This document shows, piece after piece, positions 25,575 through 35,100 of a stretch of DNA of 64,000 nt; position 1 is the stretch's first letter; each line of letters opens with the position of its first letter. This stretch comes from DAINPP01 sp963667315 (GTDB taxonomy: Bacteria > Thermotogota > Thermotogae > MWEM01): NCBI GenBank assembly GCA_963667315.1, contig OY763325.1:2542001-2606000 (forward strand), written 5' to 3'. The notes beneath the pieces were generated by a model. It was not told where the DNA came from. It saw only the letters and a program-made list of their open reading frames with translations, and ran no database searches. The translations under genes were made by a program, and so were the position numbers.

Positions 25575-26225
25575 ATGGATAAAATTATTTTTGGAAGAAG
25601 ATTAAAGGCAGAACGTATTAAAAGTGGATACACTCAGGAGGAACTGGCCATAAAGCTGAAGGTCAGTAAGACGAGTATAACGATGTATGAGCAGGGCAAA
25701 CGCTTCCCACGGGATACGGTTCTGTCGGATATCTCAAAGATATTGAAAGTCTCTATCGATTATTTGATGGGAAACAGCGATAATCCAAAACTGAACCGTT
25801 CAGCTGAAGGGGAAACTATTTCATGCGGTAACGCAGAGTTTAAGGGTAATAATTCTCAGCTCATTCCAATGTTTGAATCTGCCGCCGCGGGTATTGGTGC
25901 TGAACCCCTTGAGCAACCCATTGGTTATATGTCGCGTCCTCAGAATTCCATCGGAGATATGTGGGTTACAATAAGGGGAAATTCCATGGAACCCCGAATT
26001 TACGACGGTGATCAGGTGCTGGTCGATAAATCCGCTTCTATTAATAACGGTGACCCCGTCGTCGCCATCGTTGACGGCAAGGTTTTCTGCAAGTACTATT
26101 ACAAGGATGATAGGGGAAAAATCACTCTGTACAGTCAAACGGCAAAGTATCCTCCTATTTATCTAAATGGGGAAATCCAATTTATAATCATCGGAAAGGT
26201 CGTCGGTTTTTTTGGAAAGATGTAG
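25575..26225 (+). CDS. LexA/cI-like repressor with S24 self-cleavage domain
   Basis: The protein is 216 aa. Residues 5-65 form an HTH_3 DNA-binding domain (LKAERIKSGYTQEELAIKL, then TSITMYEQGKRFP). The C-terminal S24 domain has nucleophile Ser137 in GNSMEP and general base Lys173 in FCKYYY. A candidate Ala105-Gly106 cleavage bond (SAAAGIG) lies at the expected distance. It is therefore probably inactivated by RecA-stimulated autocleavage after DNA damage. No ribosome-binding site is present because the message is leaderless. It controls the divergent regulator through the four palindromes. Confidence 0.92.
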   Translation: MDKIIFGRRLKAERIKSGYTQEELAIKLKVSKTSITMYEQGKRFPRDTVLSDISKILKVSIDYLMGNSDNPKLNRSAEGETISCGNAEFKGNNSQLIPMFESAAAGIGAEPLEQPIGYMSRPQNSIGDMWVTIRGNSMEPRIYDGDQVLVDKSASINNGDPVVAIVDGKVFCKYYYKDDRGKITLYSQTAKYPPIYLNGEIQFIIIGKVVGFFGKM

Positions 26226-26238
26226 ACAGAGACGCCCG

Positions 26239-26652
26239 ATGTTACCTGAGCATCTGCTGCTTGAATTGCAGAAGAAAAAAATCCGGAAGGTTCCCCTCTA
26301 TGAATGTAGCGAATTTACAAATGATTATATGAATCCAGTTCCTCTAGAGAAAATTGAGCTTCCACCGTCAGTTTATGCGGAATTTGCGGTTCTGATGCCG
26401 GATGATTCCATGACCCCCGACTATAATGAAAATGATGTTCTCTTCATCTCAAACTTCAGCCGAAACAGGCATTTACCTTTTCTCATCATCTATAACGATC
26501 GGACAAGTGTTCCGAGGTGTAATATCAGATTTGTGAGTGAATTTAAATACAATCCCCAGGTTGAACTTTTCTCAAAGAACGATGAACCGATTTATGTTGA
26601 TAAGGCGTTTATTAAAATTCTAGGAAAAGTCGTTTGGCGAAAGTCAGTCTGA
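26239..26652 (+). CDS. Degenerate S24-domain protein following the repressor
   Basis: The protein is 137 aa from the ATG at 26239. A TTG at 26212 overlapping the repressor end is an alternative, and neither has a good ribosome-binding site, so translation is probably coupled. It has no HTH. Its fold resembles the S24 peptidase domain, with DDSMTPDYNENDVLFIS carrying the usual Ser. At the place of the catalytic Lys the sequence reads TSVPRCNIRF, with Arg, so self-cleavage is unlikely. It could be an antirepressor or partner that heterodimerises with the repressor, but that is inference. Confidence 0.6.
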   Translation: MLPEHLLLELQKKKIRKVPLYECSEFTNDYMNPVPLEKIELPPSVYAEFAVLMPDDSMTPDYNENDVLFISNFSRNRHLPFLIIYNDRTSVPRCNIRFVSEFKYNPQVELFSKNDEPIYVDKAFIKILGKVVWRKSV

Positions 26653-26837
26653 ATTAAGACGCTTTTTCCCTCGTTCCCGCTCTCCGAAAACCTCAAAAAA
26701 ATAAAGCAGCAAATCTATCGTTGATCGTTCGAATGGCAGCCATCCTCAGGAACGGATAATTTGTAAAAACGGATTATTTATAAGTCGTTTTTTCCGTTGG
26801 CATTCCATATTTAGACAGTTTCAAACTCCCCAACACA

Positions 26838-26846
26838 TGTTATAAT
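26838..26846 (+). promoter_or_regulatory. Extended -10 promoter of the LysM gene
   Basis: TGTTATAAT matches the extended -10 form (TGn-TATAAT). It lies 41 nt before the TTG start at 26887. No -35 of good quality stands 17 nt upstream. The rest of 26653-26837 holds no gene. Confidence 0.6.
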
Positions 26847-26886
26847 AGAAATGGTAATTTTTTTAGGTTAACGGGAGGGGATTGAT

Positions 26887-28284
26887 TTGAAGAATAAAAC
26901 AATTTTACTGTTTGTATTTATCTTTTTAATGGTTTCTTTTACAGGACTTTCAGCAGCCTTTTACGTGCTGACGCTTGATGCAAAGGATAATTTCCTTGAA
27001 AGGGCAAATTCCATCATGGAATTCATGGAAACCACCGGTATTCAGTCTGATCCTCTTCTTATCTGTACCGGTGGATTATCAAATTCCTCTACACTCAATA
27101 TCTTTTCCGGTACACAGCCTTCCAATCCGGTTGAAAAAATACTGAAACAATTAAATACGAAGTGTATCACACCACCAGCGGATGAATTGAACTCAGAATT
27201 CCTGAGGACGATCAAGACTCAGATTCCCGTTGTCGTCAGTGATTCTTCCGGAAAGGGGTTTGCTTCCTTTCTGAAAGTTGATTTTGGCGGTACAGATATC
27301 GGAATCTTCAATATAACGGAAATCCCTTCCGACTGGTACGAAACCGTTCGTGGACAGGTTGATCTCTTCTCACTTGACAGTATTATCATCATCATGGATA
27401 ATCCGGAACTGAAGATCGTCCCGGCAGAAATCCGCAGCAGAACCTTTGTCATTCCCAGGGATACAGCAGTTTACAGGGTAGACATTGAATACGGGCCGCT
27501 TCTGACGGAAGTAAATCTTTCACAGACGGAAACAATGTATCCACTCTTCGATGAAACCAGGGAATTATATGCCGACTGGCTCAACCATGAATATGACATT
27601 GATCCCTTTGAACTCACACAATGGCGTGAAATCCCGTTCTACTCGATGATTGGTCTGATGGCTCTGAAAGATGCCGATACAGACCTTATGTTCTACTACA
27701 ACCCGACATTACCGAAAAAGATCACAACACAGGATGCCATCACGATGTTCAGTGATTATGTCATGGGAACGGTGAATTTGGAAAATTCAAATATCAGAAA
27801 GCTGTTGCTCAGATCATCCAATATGATCGACTATGATGGGTTGAACGCCACGATGAAGGAAACCGGCAATTATTATTCCCTGTACGGGGAACCCTATTAT
27901 ATCGACCTGTCAAAGATCCCCGAAGACAGATTGATCATCAGTACGTTCAAGGAACCCCAAAAGATACTGGTATTCGGGCCAAGGGAGATCATCAAAGAAA
28001 ACTTCCCGTTCTTAAAAGAATTGAACCTCTCGCCGCTTTACTACGTTTTCTGGGCACTGAAGGCGGGGTATCCAGATCTTAAACCAAACTGGCGGGTTAT
28101 GGTGCAGCCCTATCTGTATACCTATACGATCGAAAAGGGAGATACATTGAACATCATAGCGGAAAAACTCGGCATAACGGTGAAGTCCATCAAGGCTTTC
28201 AACCCCGATTTGATTGAGATGTATCTGACACCGGGAACTCATATTTATGTGCATATCCCGTATGAATTTGAAAAACAGGAATAG
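26887..28284 (+). CDS. Membrane-anchored protein with C-terminal LysM domain
   Basis: The protein is 465 aa. The TTG start at 26887 is supported by GGGAGGGG 6 nt upstream. An N-terminal hydrophobic helix (residues 5-28) anchors or exports it. A long central region (30-415) shows no motif I know. Residues about 418-460 are a LysM peptidoglycan-binding domain (YTIEKGDTLNIIAEKLG, SIKAFNP). It opens a same-strand cluster with a pilin-like protein, WD40 protein and prepilin peptidase, so it may hold a pilus-like or secretion structure at the wall. Confidence 0.7.
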   Translation: MKNKTILLFVFIFLMVSFTGLSAAFYVLTLDAKDNFLERANSIMEFMETTGIQSDPLLICTGGLSNSSTLNIFSGTQPSNPVEKILKQLNTKCITPPADELNSEFLRTIKTQIPVVVSDSSGKGFASFLKVDFGGTDIGIFNITEIPSDWYETVRGQVDLFSLDSIIIIMDNPELKIVPAEIRSRTFVIPRDTAVYRVDIEYGPLLTEVNLSQTETMYPLFDETRELYADWLNHEYDIDPFELTQWREIPFYSMIGLMALKDADTDLMFYYNPTLPKKITTQDAITMFSDYVMGTVNLENSNIRKLLLRSSNMIDYDGLNATMKETGNYYSLYGEPYYIDLSKIPEDRLIISTFKEPQKILVFGPREIIKENFPFLKELNLSPLYYVFWALKAGYPDLKPNWRVMVQPYLYTYTIEKGDTLNIIAEKLGITVKSIKAFNPDLIEMYLTPGTHIYVHIPYEFEKQE

Positions 28285-28286
28285 CC

Positions 28287-28811
28287 ATGCTGACAGAAAG
28301 TATCATTGCCATAGCGATACTTGCAATTGTCTTTTCATTATTTTTCAGCGTAGCGATTTACAGTCGAAATATCTGTTACAAGCATTTTTATGAATTAAAG
28401 GCAAAAAGCCAATACAATCAGTTAAAGATGCTGATTGAAAGAGATTTTTTCATCAGAAGGCGTTCACAGATAGAGTGCGCCCACAAAGATGCAAAAAAAT
28501 TCTGTATGGGATTCTGGGAAGAAAGCGATGAGGAACTGAAATACATCGTCTATGATATTCACATCAAACCTGATTCCGAAAACGGGGAAGTCGTATTTTT
28601 CAGAAGATACTGTATGAATCAGGATACGTTGAATGGAGAATATGAAACGTATTGTGAGGCTATCATCCATCATATTGCCATGGGGACTTACATCGTCCCA
28701 AACAGGGTTTATTACAATGATTTCACCGAACTTTTTAAAGGAACGGTTTACACTGATGGGGAGGTACTAAACTTTAATTATGGTGATTACCAATACACTT
28801 TTCCGCTCTAG
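28287..28811 (+). CDS. Pilin/pseudopilin-like protein
   Basis: The protein is 174 aa. It starts almost directly with the pilin-type hydrophobic helix (MLTESIIAIAILAIVFSLFF), with the conserved Glu near the start. The prepilin leader and the Gly at -1 are missing; an in-frame stop at 28269 rules out a longer form. The helix continues into a polar amphipathic stretch (YELKAKSQYNQLKMLIER), as in type IV pilins and pseudopilins, then a small globular part. A prepilin peptidase is encoded 2.6 kb downstream. Without a leader, this member may be a non-processed minor pilin-like subunit. Confidence 0.6.
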   Translation: MLTESIIAIAILAIVFSLFFSVAIYSRNICYKHFYELKAKSQYNQLKMLIERDFFIRRRSQIECAHKDAKKFCMGFWEESDEELKYIVYDIHIKPDSENGEVVFFRRYCMNQDTLNGEYETYCEAIIHHIAMGTYIVPNRVYYNDFTELFKGTVYTDGEVLNFNYGDYQYTFPL

Positions 28812-28823
28812 GGAATGGCTGTC

Positions 28824-31379
28824 ATGAAAAAAATAATAACGCTTTTATTGATACTATTCAGTACAACGATACTTTTTTCTATCCCGGAGATACTGCCAAC
28901 TGTCGATTCCATAATCATCCCGAACGCTTTCTCACTTGATGAAACGAAGAATCATCTGTTCGTCGGTTATTCAAACGGTGTCTGTGCCATTTGGAATATT
29001 GCAACCGGTAAACTTGACGATGTACTGCGGGATCTGGATGTTGAAGCCTCGATTCTTTCGGTTTCCATCTCCGATGATAAAAGTATGATTGCCATGGGGC
29101 ACAAAGACGGTATCCTTGAGATATGGAATCTGAATCCCAACAAAAAATACGGGGAGTTCATTCGAGAGAATAACAGTATCTGGGATATCATCTTCAACGA
29201 AGATGGTAAATATATTTATACGGCGAATTCCGACGGTAGACTCAGAAAATGGGATATCAACACAAAGATACTCGAAGATATTTATACCCGGCATCGTCGT
29301 ACGATCAACTCCGCTGAATTTTCAAACAGCGGTAAATATCTCGCCACCGGATCCGCTGATAGTTCTATCGTCCTGTGGAATGTCGCAGAAGGGGAAATTG
29401 AAGATGTTCTTCAATCCCATAGCGGCTGGGTTACGGATCTCGCTTTTTCCCCAAACGATAAATACCTGGTCTCCACATCAGCGGATAAACGGGTCATGGT
29501 CTGGGCAGTCCCGAGAGGTTATCTCCTCAGAGAATCAAAACTTTTCCCAAGCGAAGTGTGGAGTGCAGCGTATATCAACAACGAAGAGGTCGTCCTCGGT
29601 GAAGCCAGCGGTGATCTCACCTTATGGAACGTTGAAACGGCAAGAGAACTTCGTAGAGTAAAGGGGGCACACAGCGCCGCGATTCGTGCCATCACCTATT
29701 CCCCCCGTTCCAATCAGATTTTTACCGCTTCAAACGATGGCACCGTCAAGATATGGGATGACAAGAGTTTGAATCTCATTGCTACTCTGACGATGGCAAA
29801 AGACGGGGAATGGATTGGTTATATGCCCCTTGGAAAATATGTTTCCAGTGTCAACGCCCTCAACAGAGAGGACTTTTACATCCTGGACGGTAATCAGATA
29901 TTCAACTTTGATAATTACAGAGACTTTCTCATTCCCGTTGAATATCTCCCTATCGGAGATATCTTCGGTCCTGAAATTACGGCTGTCAACCTGTTGGTAT
30001 CTCCCAAAAATGATCAGATTGAATTTCGGATAATGGATGATTCAAAAGTTGATAAGGTAGAGGAATTCAGTATCACATACGATTATGATGAATCCGATGT
30101 CACTCTCAAGATTCCTTTCGATATATGGGCAAGAGACAGCGCATTCGTAGATATTACCGCCTTTGATCTTTTCGGAAATCAGACCAAGAAACAATACGAA
30201 GTCGAATTCTCGGGTTTCAGATTCTATCTCAAAGAGGATTATGAAGGATTACCGAGAAATACTCTCGTAGTCCTTAAATCAATCAAAAGCGGAGAATTCG
30301 TCGTAGATTCCGACGGTGACTTGTATCAGATTCCAAAGGATAAACTAATCCTGAGCCCCTATGCCCCGGATATAGAGATACAGATCACTCATCCGGAAAA
30401 AGGATGGTCGCAAACAAAAGGGGGAATGGGAATCAACAACGATTCGATCAGTTTTGATGTTGTGATCAGTGATATCATCGGTGTCGATCAAATCGTTATC
30501 AACGATCAGAACATCGATACGGCCCAGGCCGTCAAAAAAATTGAGACGTCTCAAACACACACTTTGACTTTTGGAAAGAACATCATCACCGTCGTGGCGA
30601 CAAACATGGAAAAGATTTCAAGTGCCGCTTCCGTTACCGTTGTCCGTACGGAAAGAATCCCCCCCGAAATTTATCTCCCGCCGATTCCGGAAATTGAATA
30701 TTCGGACACCTATTTCCTGTCTTTCGGTGTGAAGGATAATTATGAAGTTAACAAGGTGCTCATCAACAACGTTCAACATCTCATCAATAAGAAAGAAGAT
30801 GAGATTCAACTTGAATTACCGATCAACAGGGGAGAGAACCGTTTTGAAATAGATGTCTTTGACTGGTTCAATAATTCAGCCAGGAGTGCCTTTGTCATAA
30901 CCGGTGCAAGGATCATGTTTGCAGCAAAAGAAGGGGTTAAAGTAACGGATGAAGACGGCGGAATCCTGGATATTCTCATGCTTGGCGACAGGATTGTTAC
31001 CTTCGAGGAAACCGGCAGGTATTTTAAAGTGAAAATCGGTGATCAGACGGGTTTTGTCAATTCGATGGATGTGATGAGTTCACCACCGGATATTTATGTC
31101 CCGGGATTTTCGAATATCAGCGCACAGATTCAGGGGGATTACATACTGGTCAAGGGTATCGTATATGACGACGTCGAGATTAAAGAGATCATCGTCGGTG
31201 GAAACAGAATATTTGATACGGAAGATGTCAACATCTCAATCCCCGATTACCCGGTCAGAGATGCCAAGTTCTTTGAATATCAATTGATGATACCGGGAGA
31301 AGAAATTTTCCCGATAGAACTCTACTGTTCTGATGACGCGGGGAACGAAAAAAGAGCCAGCGTTACGCCAAAACTTTAA
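28824..31379 (+). CDS. Exported WD40-repeat protein with Ig-like and SH3-like domains
   Basis: The protein is 851 aa from the ATG at 28824. An ATG 9 nt upstream also exists, but MKKIITLLLILF gives the cleaner signal peptide. Residues about 35-330 contain seven WD40 repeats recognisable by WN or WD ends (CAIWNI, LEIWNL, LRKWDI, IVLWNV, VMVWAV, LTLWNV, VKIWDD), forming one beta-propeller. Residues about 400-700 look like two or three Ig-like domains. An SH3-like segment follows (VTFEETGRYFKVKIGDQTGF), then a last beta domain. It is predicted to be extracytoplasmic and to act as a scaffold. The neighbours suggest a role with a pilus-like or wall-associated complex. Confidence 0.75.
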   Translation: MKKIITLLLILFSTTILFSIPEILPTVDSIIIPNAFSLDETKNHLFVGYSNGVCAIWNIATGKLDDVLRDLDVEASILSVSISDDKSMIAMGHKDGILEIWNLNPNKKYGEFIRENNSIWDIIFNEDGKYIYTANSDGRLRKWDINTKILEDIYTRHRRTINSAEFSNSGKYLATGSADSSIVLWNVAEGEIEDVLQSHSGWVTDLAFSPNDKYLVSTSADKRVMVWAVPRGYLLRESKLFPSEVWSAAYINNEEVVLGEASGDLTLWNVETARELRRVKGAHSAAIRAITYSPRSNQIFTASNDGTVKIWDDKSLNLIATLTMAKDGEWIGYMPLGKYVSSVNALNREDFYILDGNQIFNFDNYRDFLIPVEYLPIGDIFGPEITAVNLLVSPKNDQIEFRIMDDSKVDKVEEFSITYDYDESDVTLKIPFDIWARDSAFVDITAFDLFGNQTKKQYEVEFSGFRFYLKEDYEGLPRNTLVVLKSIKSGEFVVDSDGDLYQIPKDKLILSPYAPDIEIQITHPEKGWSQTKGGMGINNDSISFDVVISDIIGVDQIVINDQNIDTAQAVKKIETSQTHTLTFGKNIITVVATNMEKISSAASVTVVRTERIPPEIYLPPIPEIEYSDTYFLSFGVKDNYEVNKVLINNVQHLINKKEDEIQLELPINRGENRFEIDVFDWFNNSARSAFVITGARIMFAAKEGVKVTDEDGGILDILMLGDRIVTFEETGRYFKVKIGDQTGFVNSMDVMSSPPDIYVPGFSNISAQIQGDYILVKGIVYDDVEIKEIIVGGNRIFDTEDVNISIPDYPVRDAKFFEYQLMIPGEEIFPIELYCSDDAGNEKRASVTPKL

Positions 31380-31395
31380 TTTGAGGTGATCGTTT

Positions 31396-32142
31396 TTGTT
31401 TTTGTCAGGTCTTATTCTCAGTTTTATCATTGGAGCGACGATAGGAAGTTTTTTAAATGTTATAATCTTTCGATACTCAGATGATACCGTTTCTATCGTC
31501 AAACCGAGCCGTTCTTTTTGTCCGAGCTGTAAAACGGACATAAAATGGTATGATAATATACCGATCGTGAGTTATCTGTTTTTGAGAGGCAAATGCAGAT
31601 CCTGCAGATCATCGATCTCAATACGTTATTTCATCGTTGAAGTTCTGACTGCCGCATTTTTCTTGTTAAATTTCGTAATGTTTCAGGATAGCCTCTTAAA
31701 AGTTACCGGCTCTTGTATCATAACCGCTTCACTGATCGTCGTATTTTTTATCGACATTGATACTATGACGATCTCCGACTGGAACAGTATTTTTATCGTC
31801 ATCGGGGGTCTTTTGATCGTGTATGCCGATGGATCATGGTTGATCAACAGTATCACAGGTCTTGTTGCATTGCTCTTTATGCTATTGGTTTATTTTATCT
31901 CACATAAAGGTATCGGATCCGGTGATGTTATTCTGATAGCCGCATCCTCTTTTGCAATTGGTCCTTTTAACACTATATTCTCCATATTTCTTGCCAGTCT
32001 TTTCGGTATCGTTTACGCCATTGCTTCGAGAAGCTCCATGAAAACAAAAGTACCTTTCGGACCTTTTCTTGCAATCGGTATCTATTGTTCCATGCTCTTT
32101 GGGGGATTTTTTTCAAGTCTGCTTGAAAAACTGTATGTATAA
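31396..32142 (+). CDS. Prepilin peptidase (A24 type)
   Basis: The protein is 248 aa. TTG start at 31396 with GAGGTGA 6 nt upstream. GSFLNVIIFR and a four-Cys zinc site (CPSCKTD, then CRSCRSS) form the N-terminal cytoplasmic domain of bifunctional leader peptidase/methylase enzymes. The two catalytic aspartates lie in FFIDIDTMTISDW and in GIGSGDVILI, the latter a variant of the usual GxGDxK motif. About seven transmembrane helices follow. It would cleave and methylate type IV prepilins and pseudopilins. The nearest candidate substrate in the cluster lacks a leader, so its main targets are probably encoded elsewhere. Confidence 0.88.
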   Translation: MFLSGLILSFIIGATIGSFLNVIIFRYSDDTVSIVKPSRSFCPSCKTDIKWYDNIPIVSYLFLRGKCRSCRSSISIRYFIVEVLTAAFFLLNFVMFQDSLLKVTGSCIITASLIVVFFIDIDTMTISDWNSIFIVIGGLLIVYADGSWLINSITGLVALLFMLLVYFISHKGIGSGDVILIAASSFAIGPFNTIFSIFLASLFGIVYAIASRSSMKTKVPFGPFLAIGIYCSMLFGGFFSSLLEKLYV

Positions 32143-32174
32143 CTATTATCTGAGACAAATGTGTGGTGATTATT

Positions 32175-35100
32175 GTGGAAGGAAATAAAAGAATAAACCA
32201 GGAAATACCTGTCGGAAGTCATCTTGCGATGTTCTTTTCCGGTCAGGAAAATCTCAGGGAGATGTTAAGTCCTATCTTCGACGGGGAGATTGAAAAGAAC
32301 AGAAAGATCGTGTATATCAGAAATGCTTCCGATACGGCATGGTTAAAGTCCTGTATATCCGATTATGATGCGGAAAAGCATGATAAATTTATTAAAGCCT
32401 GGACGGCTACGGATATCTCACTGAGACGAAATGGTTTTACACCGATCATCCTGCTGGACCTTTACAAGAGTGAAACGGCAAAAGCCCAGGAGGAAGGCTT
32501 TAAAGGGTTGACCATTATGCTGGAAGTCACCACGGTTCTGATGCAACTTTTCCTGGAACCGAGATTCGCCAGATTCTTCATGGATCTTCAGAATACATTG
32601 GCAATGACCACCGATCGTTTCATCTTCGAATATGATATCTCCAGACTGGACAATAGAGTATCCCATATGATCATGAGTGAGCATCCCTGCTTCGTTTATC
32701 AGAACAAAGTCGAATTCAACCCTATTTACTCGCGAAAACAGGGGAATCATGCGATGCGTTTCATCGATCAGATCAGAGAATTGAAGAAAGTTAAAGCGGA
32801 AAATGAGGCGATCAAAAATAATTGCAGCAGTCTTACCGAAGAACTAACCGAAAAGAAAAAAACAATTGAAACGTTGAAAAGAGAAAAAGACGCAATAAAG
32901 GAGAACCTTTCACGTGTGAAACTTGAAAACGTTCAGAAAGTCACCCGAATTGAACGGATTCAGGAACAATTGAAGATTGATCAGAAAGAGAAAAAGGATG
33001 CGGAAGAGCTGGCTGCCGGATTGAGAGAACATCTCGACAGAAAGATACGTTCTTTTGACGAGTTAAAAAAGGTTTCCGATGCGGCAAAAGAACGAAATGC
33101 ACACTATGAAAAGGAAATAACCGAAAAAAATGCAGCGATCGAAACACTCACCGGTCAACTTGAAGAGAGCGAAAGAAAGCGGGAAGCACTTCTCGGTGAA
33201 ATCAAATATAAAGATAATAAATATGCCACCCGTTTCGAAATCATCGATAATCTTGAAAATGAGCTGACTGCATCAAGAAATGAAGTGAAAAGGCTGACAT
33301 CGGTCATTGACGATAAGGGTCTTGAAATAATGGAATTAGAGGAAGTTTTCGAAGATACAAAAAGGAAGTTAAAAGAAACTGGGGATGAAAAAGAAAATCT
33401 TTTAATGGAATTAAAATCTAAAAACAGCGAGGTAATTTCATTGAACAACGAATTAAATGAATTTAAAAACAGACTTGCCGATATGCGGCAGATGATGGAA
33501 GACTCTGAGAAAATCATCGAAAGTTCGTCGAACACTATTGAAGAAAAAGAAAATGAGATCCGGGAACTCAACGACAGACTGACAAACGAGAGAAATCTTG
33601 TACAGGAAACACAGGCTGAAGTTGAAGCGTTACGACAAAAGATTCAGGAATTGAACGACACACTCGAAACAAAAGAACAGACGCTTGAAGAGAAAGAAGA
33701 ACTTATCCGATTCACAACCTCTGAATTCGACAAGACCAAAGAGGCACTCAGATTAACGGATGAAAGAAAGTCTGAAGCTGAAACAAAACTCGAGGAAAAA
33801 TCAAGAGATTACGAAGACCTCAGGAACAGTGCCGACGTCCTCGGCAGAGAACTGGAAGAAAAGACCGATAAACTCAATGCGTTCACAGAAAGAACCTTCA
33901 ACCTTGAGAATGAAAAGAGCCATCTTGAGGAGGAGAAAGTCGCTTTGATCCAAGACAACGAACAGCTGAAAGCGACTCTGGAAAAGTATCAGCAGACCAC
34001 TCAGGAACTGAAACAACAGATCGTTGAAAAAGAACAACAGATTGCGCAAAAGGTCAAGGATTATGAAGAACTGAAAGAAAACGCCGAGATTCTCGAACTG
34101 GAATTGGAAGAAAATGTTGAAAAAGTCGGTGAATTCACCGAAAAAACACAGCAACTTGAAAACGAAAAAAGTACCCTTGAACGGGAAAAGGCTACGTTGA
34201 CACAGAATATTGAAGACCTTAAGACGAAGATGGATCAATATCTCCAGAAAACGCAGGAACTTGAGAAAGAGCTCTCTGAAAAGCATCAACAATTCGAAGA
34301 GAAATCAATGGCCTATGATGAATTAAAGACAAGCAGCGAAGTCATGGGAAAAGAGCTGGAAGAAAAGACCGGCAAACTCAACACGTTCACAGAAAAGACT
34401 TTCGCCCTTGAAACTGAAAAGAGTAACCTTGAGGGTGAAAAAGTCGAACTTATCCGGAATATGGAACTGATCAAGTCCAATCTGGATCAGTACAAACAGA
34501 CCACAGAAGATTTAAACCAGCAGACGAACAGACTTGAAATAGAGATCGTCGAACTCAACAAAAGATCTGAACAGCTGGATAATGAGATCGACAGAAAGAA
34601 TGAAGAGATAGAAAGACTCAACGGTGAAAATCAGAGAGAAAGGGAAGAGATCAACCGTAAAGCTTCCGAAATTGAAAGGCTCACGGAAGAAAAGAAACGT
34701 GAAAGAGCAGAACTCGAAAGATTGATCGCCGAAAGGAATGAACTGCTCAGAAATAAGGAGCAGGAAATCGAAAATAAAAACAGCGAAACAGAGGAGCTCA
34801 AAAAGGTTATCGCTGACCGTGAAACACTTATTAAAGATAAAGAAGCACTCATCTGTGAAAAAGAAACTCTGATAAAGGAAAAAGAAGGGATCATCGCTGA
34901 AAAAGAGCAGATGAATGAAGAAAAAGACGCAAGAATACGGGAAATTGAAGATGAAAAGACAGCACTGGAAATTGATTATAGAGAAAGTATGGACAAGATT
35001 TCCGTATCCATCAAGAGTATCAAGCTTCAGCATGAGATGGACAAACAGAAGATCAAGGAACAGACGGGTGAAATCCTCCGCCTCAAGGGATCAAATCACA

